Below, one piece after another: positions 1 to 11,017 of a DNA stretch of 64,000 nucleotides. Location of the stretch: contig JASSKH010000009.1 in assembly GCA_031763025.1 (NCBI GenBank), positions 8,373,305-8,437,304 of the forward strand, read 5' to 3'. Each line of letters begins with the position of its first letter. Position 1 is the first letter of the stretch. The notes under the pieces were generated by a model. It saw nothing but the letters and a program-made list of their open reading frames with translations. It searched no databases and had not been told where the DNA came from. The DNA comes from Macrocystis pyrifera (taxonomy: Eukaryota; Sar; Phaeophyceae; Laminariales; Laminariaceae). The translations under genes and the position numbers were made by a program.

Positions 1-83
1 GGTCCTATTTACTATGGTCCCCCGTAATAGTAGTAGTAGATTGGTCGTCAAAACACTGTGAAACCTATTTACGTGTATACCAC

Positions 84-116
<33 letters not shown>

Positions 117-1029
117 CGCACAACAGCAGCAGCACAACAGCAGCAGGGGCAGCAGTAACGGAATCAACGACAGCAGTGCGTGCGTGCATGCGTGTGTATG
201 TGTGCGTCGCCCGCCTCGCTTGGGAGTGTTTGGTTCGAATGCAGCAGTAGTCACCCGCGGGCGGCGGCAAAGATGCGCTCGCGCGTACACCGTAACTGAA
301 GCAGGTCCTGTTGCTATTCAACCAAATGCGCTTCATCATATCTAGTCGCTACAGAAGCAGTGCAGGACACCTAATAAGAAAACGAGCAAGAAGAAAGAAA
401 CGCTGGAGATTTACAGGAAAGTAAGAAATTCGGCAGTTCATAAACTGAACATACAGTAGTGTTGAGCGCACCCAATTCTCGAATGACAAATTCAGCCCGC
501 ACCAGCTTCCGACTGGCTGACACTGTGCAGGGTGCAGGGTAAGCTCGATGATACTCAACGACAAAAACAAAACTGAGGACATGACGAATACAAACTTAGA
601 TAACCGTCTGTACAACACGATGGTCCAGGCCCGTCGGAGAAATGGAAACGGGGTCTCTCAACCACAGCAGCGTAGACAGCCGTATACACAGCAGCAAGCA
701 GTGTAGCCTAAAAATAATACCAGGTATTAGGGAGGACCATAATACCAGGTAGTAAATAACACCTGCGGTACACACAAAAACCTATATATTTTACCTATTT
801 TTGCTGACAAAATTTGGTCCCATATACTATGGTCCCCCGCAATAGAAAAGAGTGTCAACATCAAGATGCAAACTGCCTTTCTCGGCCGTTTTTCGCCTCC
901 CACCCCTAGAATCTAAAAAAAAAAAGCTGCCGCGTGGACGAGGCGAACCACGACATCTCCGAAAACACGGCCGAGAACAACCGATTTCTCCACGGCTCAG
1001 AAGGGGTACGGGTGCGAGTACCAGGTATA

Positions 1030-1060
<31 letters not shown>

Positions 1061-4000
1061 GCCGGTCCCTCTTAAATAGTGCTGGTACATACGCGCTAGC
1101 CAGCAATACCGGCACTATATAGCGGCAACCGGCACTAATAGTTCGCCCACTAATGTACCACACTATTAATAGTTAATCCCATCTCTGCCAAGCGACTGCA
1201 CCGGCACCATACTATTACAGGGGGCCATACTAAATAGGACCTATGGTACAGACAAAAACCTACATATTTACCTATTTTTACTATCAATATTGGGTCCTAT
1301 TTACTATGGCCCCCCCCCCGTAATAGGGGGCAACCGGCACTATAAATAGTAGTACTCAACCGGCACTAAAGAGGGACCACCACTGCTGTAATTGATACGA
1401 ACGTAGGACATGCTGCATGAGCACGAAGTCCCTTTCACGGGCGCTACTGTAGGTAACACCAGCATACCAAGGCATACGCCATGCCAGATGACTCGACAGC
1501 GAGACAGAGCTGGACAAGCTGCGAGACATTTCACAGACTTCTTGTATGTAACCTCGGCACGAAGGCAAGTCAATGCATCGTCGTTGTGGGTCGCTTTCGC
1601 TCGAGCCGTTGTTGTGCTCGAGAACTGCGGCACGACTCGATACTACGACCACTCCACTCCTGCACACAAGTTGTTTATCGTGCTTGACACCATTGCTTGA
1701 CGTCCTCAACAACTCCGAACAAAAGCATGATCGGTTACATACGAACGCAGCAGGCTGCCGCCTCAAACATCGGTTTTCGATCACTTGGGAGGCGTCGATG
1801 CTACGATACTCCGCCTAAACGCTACGAGTATGTTTGATACGTGGTGCGGTTCGTACAATACGCTTCCGGGCGGTGTCATATTTCCATTTACCGATTTACT
1901 AGAGCTATGAATCGGCACGACTTGAGCAATACATAGTTACAGCAATACAGCAGTAGTCAGACTATAAATAACAGCTACGGTAGTCGTTTCCTTGAGGGCC
2001 CGCGGCTACCCGACATGTTGGGCTTCCATGCATAGTTGTAGGAAGGAGTGTTGAATGCGGGATACATTCTTTTTTTCGGGCGGAGCCCCGCTTGTCCGGG
2101 ACGAGGCTGATTTGGCTCGCCCAATCAAGTCGGCTGGTCATCAGCTGCCTCAGCCAGCCGACTTGCCGACTGAAGTAAGTTATTGATACACGGCTATTAC
2201 GGAGGGCCATAGTAAATATGACCAAATATTGCTAGTAAAAATAGGGAAATATATAGGTTTTTGTGTCTACCGTAGGTCCTATTTACTACGTATGGTCCCC
2301 CGTAATAACAGGCTAACCCGATTAGCTAATACGGGGGTACATAGTTAATAGGGCCTATGGTATACATCAAAACCTATATATTTGCCTATTTTTACTAACA
2401 AAATTTGGTCCCGTTAACTATGGACCCCCGTAATAGTATTAATAGTAGTAGTCGTGAAATCCTGCCGATTCACAGCTCTGATACATTCCAAGTATGAAAT
2501 ATGTATTTGGAGATTTGCAGCAAGTTTGTAATAGAATACGTGTAACGACTTTTCAACGGGAATATGAAGGAACACTGACGGCGGCGGGGGGGGGGGGGGG
2601 GGCTCGATATGGTACTCATTTGTTGCTCGCCTTAGTGATTGGCCATTGACCACGCATGCCTTTCGAGACGGAGAACGGTTCGCATGATGATACCCATTCG
2701 AGAACAGAGATACCTCTAACAGTAACTTGGGCGCTCATTACTCTGTTTCCATACCGGTATACTGGTACCACACACACGGTAATTTTTTTTTTTGCCAACT
2801 CGTTCCTGCCTCGCTACTCATGGCCGGGGGAGGGGGGGGGGGGGTGCAGCGCTAGGATCCTGCGAGTTAGGCACGGGGGTAGCAGAGATCATAGCATTTA
2901 CGCACCCTTGAGAGGCTGCAGGGCTAAAGCTGCCTTCCAACCCACAAATGACCTTCGCTGACAAAAAAATCTCGACTTGAAAACACGAGGGGCGTCGATG
3001 TTAACCGCCTTCAAAATTTGGAAATTGCTTGGAGCCTTTCGTGTTTCGACTGCATGCAGCAGTATGCGCACCGACCCACATACAGCAGTACCGCCACAAG
3101 CTCCAAAGGATCAGTGTGGCGTGGTGGACGCGTTTGCCCTGCAGTAGTCTACTGATGTATACCAGCCCTGCAGCAGTAGTACGAGTAGTCTACCGCGGAA
3201 TACCAGCCCCACAGGCAGTAGTAGTCTACTGCTGTTGTACACCAGGTACTCGTACCAGGTAAATCAGGGTACCTGGGGTGACAAGATAGAGCACGGCGGC
3301 ATCGAACACACTTACCAGGAATATGGGCGGCATCGAATACACTACATGGGCGAAAACAGAGGGTGATTGATCCTGGGAAGGAAAAAATACTTCTCACAAC
3401 ACAGCAGCAGCAGCGCCTCCATGCCCGCGAAGAAGAAAGACTCGCACCAGCTCAACGTCTTGATCACTTCTGACACGGCTATGTACTATTAATATGATAT
3501 GAGATGTACCATATCAAACCATACGAACGACTCACTCATACGTACTCGTATATACATCAGGCAGTACGTACACCTGCTTCATGATAAGAAATGGTGACGA
3601 TGTTCCCAGGGGCTGGGTTTCTAGTTTGAAAATGGATGCGTTCTCATAAAATTTCAGAAGACAACTCCAGAATTCTCACGAATTTTCCTGCAGATGTCAG
3701 CCTGCCTTGCTCTCATTGCTCGTTTTTTACCAGTATTAATACCTGGTACTTGTGCAAGTACGACGTACGAGGTTTCTCGTGTTTGTACTACTGCTGTAAT
3801 ATTAATATTAATAGTGTGCGGTGCATTAGTACAGCAGTGCTTCAGTGCCGGGTGCCGGGTATAATATGCTTGGCACGCGAACGGAACCGTGCGATGTCCA
3901 GGGTGTAAATAGATAGGACCGATACGAGTAGTTCCTACATGTACTGCTGTCTGTTTGCACGTGGCAGTTTGGTGGCAGTCAAGGCACATCACATGATCAA

Positions 4001-5142
4001 GGCAAGTTGCTGTCGAGGGGGTGAAAGGTGAGAGTAGTATTACGGGGGTCCATGGTTAACGGGACCAAATTTTGGTAGTAAAAATAGGTAAATATATAGG
4101 TTTTTAAGTGTACGATAGGTCCTGTTAACTATGGACCCCCGTAATACGTGGTTAATAATACGCGTTCGTACCGCTGCTGTGCCTCCTCGCACACTCGTCA
4201 GGTCAGTACGTAGGTTGTAGCCCTCGCATTGTTACACCAGGGATATGCTCGTACCAGGTACGACTGCAACAGGATACATACCGATACCTGTCACACTACT
4301 AAAAGTAGGTACGTACGGCGTATGGCCCAGCTGCTATTATATGCGCTCTTCTCTGCTAGTGCTAGGTGAAATGTTAGATGTAAATGCCAAAGGACGGCGA
4401 TCAAATGTACCAGGTATGTTGGTGTTGACCTCCCGGATGGAGGTATTGATACCTGCTGCTGTGTGTTGTATGATACCAGGGTTGTACCGCGCTAGTGCCA
4501 CTCGCATAGCTGGTAAAACATCCGTGGCAAAGATTGAGATTCTAATTATTACCAGGCAAAGGTGAGAGATTGAAGTTTTGAAGAGGACACCGAAACAATC
4601 ATTACGCCGAGCTCTGGAGCCGGGACACACCGATTCGCGCGCCTAAAGAACACGTCCCACCTCCTGCCCTCCGTTTGTCTAGACGGGTTCCCTACAGCAT
4701 ACTCATTCACCTGAGGCACAGGATGCACTCGAATTCGCTCGGAATGACCATCGAGGCGGTCTCTTCTCGATGAACAATATTGACAGAATTGGCCATTGCT
4801 CCGCGTTCAGGTCGGCTTTCCAATGCCGCGGTTACGGCTTCCGCTGAACCTTCTTGGCTTGGCTCCGTCGCCAGCGAGTCCGTGGCGAACCTCTCCAAGC
4901 GCCGCCGCCGAATGCTGGCTATGCTTTCGGCCATGCGCCCCGGTATTTTGACCTTTTAATTGACACTGATGAACTTTACGAACGAATTGCCTGGCTTGCA
5001 CAACAAACCTGAACACACATCTACGATATTTGTGGATTTATATTGTTGTGGAAGGCCTTCAAGGAACGGGGAGAGAGAGAAATTGCCCCCTACATGTAGT
5101 GTCGTACTACTTGGTCACGGGGATAGCTTCTTGGAGCAAACC
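1..5142. other. Gene-free repeat-rich region upstream of the J-protein gene
   Basis: No convincing exon was found. The stretch holds (CAG)n tracts near 80-150 and 1029-1056, a partial MITE end at 1-31, five further TTACGGGGG-type MITE copies (725-844, 1213-1325, 2195-2307, 2327-2435, 4038-4146), a poly(G)-linked family B repeat at 2583-2745, and many short TA-bounded motifs such as TACCAGGTA and TATTAATA. Open frames here are short and low in complexity. Confidence 0.6.
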
Positions 5143-8100
5143 ATGAGGCGCTACAGAGGGCGACGGCCGTGGAATTACATTACCCTGCTGGTTGTGCTTG
5201 CTATTCTTGCGCTCGCTGCCTTCCCGACTGCGCTCGGCGCGAAGAAAGAACCCGACTACTACGAGGTACGATATACAACGAGTCTACAGCAGCATTATAC
5301 TCGTAGCATTACACAGCAGTATGTATACTTGTACGAAGGTTGTACCAGGTACTACAGCTGCAGTACATTGGTGTAGAGCCCTCGCTTATCCTTCGCGCGT
5401 CGCCCTTGGCAAGCCACTACGCACTTCATGTTGCTAAGCACCCTACCCATGATTGCAGTGAAAGCTGGCTTGCAAGTCTTGCAAGCAGAACATCAAGTCC
5501 TGCTAAAGCAGTAGTATACCTTTTGGATGTATGATATCTTCACAACAGCAGTGCACTGCTGGCTGTGACCGCTATTATACTTGAATGCTCACGTTTTCCA
5601 AGTACCCGAGCGAAGGGGGACTCTCCGACTCTTCTCTCTTCGCCAAAGTCAACGGCCTGGTATTTTGCCGGTTGCCTGTTGGTTCCTTTACGTTGTCACT
5701 ACAGTACGTACCAGAGTTGGGCACCGAAGCCTATTTCGGGTCCGGTCGGTCATCTCATAACCTATTATAACCAACCGAAGATTGTCGTCGGTTTTCGTTT
5801 TTTTTCAAGAAAATAGCCGAGTCCGAAACCGATGTATTTCTGGGTCGGTTATTCGGTCGAGTTTTATTACACACAAACGGCTATTTTGCTGTTTTGCGTC
5901 CCATTCGCACCCCCACGGAGCACAAAATGCAATTTTCGAGTGCTCGTCGATCAACGCGTGGGAAGATCACCATCTAACCGTATGTTACACGCTTTCAGAT
6001 AGCTAGACGCACGATCAGAGTTGTTCACCGAAGCCTTTTTTGGTTCCGGTCGGGTACATCATTTCCGAAAGGAATATTGTCGTCGGTTTTCGGTTATATT
6101 TGAAGAAAAAATAGGGGTTTCCATACATATTCAAGGGCGTTATGTGGGGTACGAAATAGGGGACGCAATAACCGATCCGGTCATACCCGGTCGGTTATAT
6201 TCTTCATTACCCGAACAACCGGATTCTAAATGTCCGGTTTCGGTTACCGAAAACTGGATCTAGGAAACCCGATTATCTGTCTCGGTGCCCAACCCTGAGT
6301 CACTTAAACATGCTCGACCCGACCCGCCGCTCTTTACTTCACGTGTGCTGCTTACCTCCCCAGGTTCTCGGGGTTTCGAGGGACTGTTCGGAGCGCGACG
6401 TGACGAGAGCCTACCGCAAACAGGTACCCCCCCCCCCGGTCTCAGTCCGTGTCGAAGCAAATGGCGGGTGTTAACCCTTTCGGGGCAAACTACTGCAGTC
6501 CCGTTCTGGGGACAAAGTACTTAGAATTTGACTGCTTTGTCCCCAAAAGGGGACTGCAGTAGTTTACCCTGAAAGGGTCAACTCTCTTGGGCCTTCAGAG
6601 AGAAAAAATTGACGATGACAGCGACGGCCACTGCGTCATTTTTGGGGGGATGATGCACATCGCTTTCCGAAGTTACGACGCAAGGAGTCGCACGGCATGG
6701 GCACATTACGATCCTACAGCAGTGCCCTTGCTGCTTGACGCTCACGCTTCTCGTAGACGGTTCCATGGTTGACAACACATAAGGCACATAAGGTTTCCAA
6801 CCATTGTTTTTGGTCGATATCTCTGCACACCCGAAGAGGGTTAAAAGGGGGTGGGCGGTGGTGGTTGTGTATTGTATATACGTGCAACCTGTTTTATACG
6901 CGTAACGGAACAAGAAACTGCTGTGTGCGTGCGCCATCGTTCACCTGCAGTACACACGCGAGTATACCAGGCATACGTCTAGATGATATGTTGGTCTACG
7001 TACGCCTGTCGTTTTTTATTTAGGTGGTGACCGCCTGTTTCATGTTGTGTGTTATTAATACTTCGTTTTGTCATCCGACGAATGCGTAGCGTGAGTGTCC
7101 ATAACCAAAAAAATGATCAAATACGCTACAGGAAATGCAGACCGCCAGAAGCAAAAGCGTGAAGCGATGTTGCCAACAACCGAAAACTATACAAACTTGA
7201 TGCACCTCTCTGTTCTCTCAGCCCTACCCCCCTCCCTCCGCAAGGGCCAAGCTCTCCTCCCCGAATACTCCCGAAGAAGCATCGAATGACACCCCGCTGT
7301 CCATATTAATGGCTGGGTTGTAACTGCGGCACGCATAGTTCAACGCGCGGAAGGCTGTGCGGTATTGCTGTATGATGCTGCTATCGGTCGCGTCAAGCAA
7401 AAGAGTCTGTATAGTCGTGATGAGCTGCCTTAAGGCTGCCCGCGGGAAATCTCTTATTTCTGTTTCCTCGAAGCTGTTCCGGGTTGGAGCTCTCTCTCTC
7501 TCAATGTCCCTGTTTCCCAGAACCAGCGGCAGCGCTATGCGGAATTTTTTTCAAGTACTGCTTTTTTTGTCCGCGAGGTTGGATGTACAATACAGACCGT
7601 ACGTGCGTGATGCAGACCGTACAATACCCAGGTTGTCGCTCGCGAGCCCGTTGTGTAATGGATGCCCCAATCTACACTCCGACCACTGCTTGGTGTGTTC
7701 ATCGGCCATTGAATTGCAGCATTATCGAAAACAAACTATTGGTGCTCACGTGGGGCTAGGCTCTGGCGGCTAGCTGGCATCCACGTTCGTTTGTACGTGA
7801 ATATTGCATCGGTACCCGAGTATACGAGCGAACATGTTAACCGAAGGAGGCCCGTTTGAGCTGAACGGCGTGAGCTTGCACTGAACGAATGAGAGGAAGA
7901 AAGGAAACGTCGATACCTACATATCTGCAATGTTGATCGAAACATCGATATCTGCTTGCAGTGTGCCTGGAAACAAGCCCCATGAGTATAGTCTACCCAC
8001 AAGGCAGAACGGGTGCAGCTTCAGGGACTCCCCTCTATCCCAAGCCTCGGCGTGGCGCAGCCTCGAAAAGGTTCACGGTCAAGCGCGGCCAATATTTTGC

Positions 8101-11017
8101 CGATAGGAGGCGGCTTCTGCATGTCTCGAACACCCGTCCCTCCCTGTCGCTCGAGAATCCGCTTCTACGCTACGCGTTTTTGCGAAAATGAGAGCTTCTC
8201 TACCGCGCGTGCTCACGGAAGGGAGCTTGCTTGTTCGTGCTGATCCAGGAAGCGGACACCGGTGCGCGAGGAGCGCAGCGAAAGCGCAAAACTCTGATCT
8301 GCACGCGGGCGCTGATTCCTTCTCTCTCGTGACCCCCTCGCCCGCTCGCTCCAGGCGCTCAAGTGGCACCCTGACAAGAATAGAGATAACCCCAAGAAGG
8401 CCGAGGAGCGTTTCAAGGTCATAAGCGAGGCGTATGAGGTACGAGCAGGCAATATTTTGTGGAAACCCTTTTGCCACCCCCCCGTCCCGGCATTGTAGGG
8501 ATGCGAGGGTCTATGGCCATACGACTACGGCCATGCATGATGATGAGTGTACCCCCTCCTCCCGACTCTGTGGTTATACGACTACGGCCATGGATGATAT
8601 CGAGTACACCCTCCCCACCCCCCCCAACCCGCCCCCCGCTCTCAGCAAGACAAACGTTGTGCGCGCTCGTAGTGCCCATGGACGCGAAAAAACCTGGTGA
8701 TTTTGCTGTAGACACCACACGGGGTCTTCCCTTTTTTTTCGTGCGTGCCATTCAAAAATGACCCCTCACTTTGCGCGCAATTCCAAGTAAGTTTCCCGTC
8801 AAATATTGGGGTACAGTCAGTTCTAATCGACTGAACAAATGCAGCGCACCAAACGTACGGCCAATCCTGAAGCTGTGTTTTCGAAGAGAAGCTGTTTGCA
8901 CGTCGTGGAATAGTCCTGCCCAACCGCCACCACAACGTGTTTTATCACGCCCGGTGGAAGTAGTGACTCGTGCTGAATAACCCTACGTTAGGTTGGGGGT
9001 TAGGGTCAGGGGGGGGGCGGGGGGGGGGGGGGGGTAAACTCATTGAGCCATTGTCATGCATGGCCCGCAGTCGCATGACCATAGACGCGGGGCGTACTTT
9101 TCGCCCCCATCTATTCCTGGCCTGGCGGGGGGGGGGGGGGGGGGGTCTTTCTGCAACAGAGGAGTTGTCCCGTAACCTTGCACCCCTCGGACAGATCATC
9201 TACAAATCATTCCCACTTATTAGATGATGTAGATATTTTAGGGCAGATATGTATAGATATATCCCTGATCTGTATGATCTGTATGATCTAGCTAGTGTTG
9301 CCGGGTGGGAGCCGAACAAACATGTCCGACCTTGTCATACATTCCCGTGCCTTGAATACATGTGGTACACAGATCCTGCCCGAGGTATCCTAAGGACAGG
9401 GCGGGATCGGGATGACCCACAGTACGTACAGTAGATGGTCGGGACCTCTCCAAGGCTTGTAACCTCGCAATTTGGTCTGTTCTTCACCTGGTAGTATTTG
9501 TATTTTGTATGCATTGGGCCGTATGGGGCGTTCCTCGAGTCTGCGCGTCCATTTTTTTTCTCGAGGATAGTTTTATGGTGGAACTATATAGCTATATATA
9601 CACGTATGTACTCACGTTACGAACCTGCTAGAAAACAGATACTGCTGTACTCACCCACCTCTACCACGGCATGACGCGGACGATCGAAGCGCCTTTTTTG
9701 GTTATTTAGCACTACCCACTGGCCTTCTTGACCCTTTTCGGGCAAACTGCAGCAGTCCCGTTTTGGGGCACAAGCCACTCAAAACACTCGAATTCGACGT
9801 AGTTTGTCCCCGAAACGGGACAGCAGCTTGCCCTTGAAGGGTTAAAAGTTACTAGTATGGGGGTCCATAGTAAACAGGACCAAATTTTGTTAGTAAAAAT
9901 AGGTAAATATATAGGTTTTTATGTATACCATAGGTCCTATTAACTATGTACCCCCGTAATAACACTACAAACCCGCTAGCCTACTCGCACACTGTAAATC
10001 ACGTCACCGGCATGTCTCGATTCACGCGCATGCCAGCTGAAACAAGCTTTTTTCGCGGCACCGCCCATGTCCTCACCAGAACAGGTTCTTCACGATGCCG
10101 AGAAGAGAAAGATGTACGACTTGTACGGAAAGGAAGGGGCCTTTGCCGGGGGCGCGGGGGGCCCGGGGGGAAGTGCGGGCAACCCGTGGCCGCAAGGATT
10201 TTCGGGGCAGGGGGGAAAGCCGAATTTTGGAGGCTTTTCTTTCGGGGGGGGGGATGGGGTGGGGGGCGGGGGGGGGGGGGGGGCTTCACGGACCCCCGGG
10301 AGCTTTTCGAAGGCTTGTTTGGGGGGAGTGGGAGTATGGGGGGGGGGGGCGCGAACCCTTCGAGCCTGTTCGGCAGCCTGTTCGGATCCCCTTCGTTCGA
10401 TGACCTGCCCGGCATGCACGGGATGGGGAACGGGGGAAGGGGGCGGGCGGGGGCGGGGAGAGGGGGGGGGGTCTCGCGCGCCGCCGGGGAAGCGTGGGGC
10501 GGCGGGACCTCCGATCGAGAAAGAGTTCTGGTGCAGCTTGAAGGAGCTCTACGAAGGCTGCGAGAAGAAGCTGAAGGTCACGGACCGTGTCGCGGACCCG
10601 TGGACGGGGCAGCCGCGGCGGGTCTCCCACGTGCATCGGATCGTGGTGAAGCCGGGGTGGAAGGAGGGCACGCGGGTCACCTTCCCCCCGACCTCGGAGG
10701 GCGTGCGTAGCATCCGGTTCGTGCTGCGGCAGAAGAAGCACCGGTACCTCCGCCGGGAGGGAGACTGCCTAGTTTACGAGTGCCAGCTTACGAAGGAGCA
10801 GGCCCGGCGAGGGGTAAAGGTTAGCGTGCCGCTCCTGTGCAAGGGGGACCCGCCGATAGAGCTGACCACCAAAGGCCAGGAGGTTTACGATGGCAAGGAA
10901 ATGCTCCTGCCCGGGCTGGGCATGCCTAGGAGGGGGGGCGGGGAAGGGGCGAGGGGCTCGTTCAAGATCAAGTTTCTCGTTCACGGCAAGCGGGCGGGCA
11001 AGGCGTTCGCAAGTTGA
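5143..11017 (+). CDS. Secretory type II DnaJ (DNAJB1/Sis1-like) co-chaperone
   Basis: J-domain co-chaperone that should stimulate an Hsp70 ATPase, probably in the endoplasmic reticulum. Four exons fit: 5143-5265, 6364-6423, 8355-8438 and 10085-11017, all phase 0 with GT-AG introns, giving about 399 residues. Residues 1-33 are a signal peptide or anchor: basic [10 protein letters not shown], then about 20 hydrophobic residues. The J domain (about 35-105) starts DYYEVLGVSRD and carries the HPD motif in WHPDKN at residues 66-68. A Gly/Phe-rich linker follows, then the two-part C-terminal substrate-binding domain from [18 protein letters not shown] to GSFKIKFLV. There is no CxxCxGxG zinc finger, so it is not type I, and no KDEL-like tail (it ends GKAFAS). 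Oddity: between about 10284 and 10470 the plausible linker ([14 protein letters not shown]) lies in another frame, bracketed by two long G runs. The J domain and C-terminal assignment are firm; ER location is inferred from the signal alone. Confidence 0.9.
6473..6579. mobile_element. Palindromic MITE, CTGCAGTCCCG family, intronic copy
   Basis: About 107-bp near-perfect inverted repeat. The left arm runs AACCCTTTCGGGGCAAACTA and the right arm is its complement ending TTTACCCTGAAAGGGT. Each arm carries the core CTGCAGTCCCGTT...GGGGACAAA. It lies 50 bp downstream of exon 2 of the J-protein gene. No transposase is encoded, so it is a non-autonomous DNA element. Related copies lie at 9731, 15759, 28463, 29097, 33673, 58990 and 59427. 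Confidence 0.75.
9731..9842. mobile_element. Palindromic MITE, CTGCAGTCCCG family
   Basis: Second intronic copy in the J-protein gene. The arms ACCCTTTTCGGGCAAACTGC and GCAGCTTGCCCTTGAAGGGT are inverted. It is more diverged than the copy at 6473, with an enlarged loop. Confidence 0.7.
9855..9961. mobile_element. TA-inserting MITE, TTACGGGGG family
   Basis: About 107 bp with inverted ends GGGGGTCCATAGTAAACAGG and CCTATTAACTATGTACCCCC. The AT-rich centre is AAAATAGGTAAATATATAGG. It is a typical copy of the dominant small element of this window, in the third intron of the J-protein gene. Confidence 0.75.

Noticed and set aside
8079-8477. 132-codon minus-strand frame
   Set aside because: Antisense to J-domain exon 8355-8438, which is secure.
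9946-10710. 254-codon frame overlapping J-protein exon 4
   Set aside because: Only its middle part resembles the linker of the J-protein; its start lies in a MITE and its end is out of frame with the C-terminal domain. Reported as a frame change instead.
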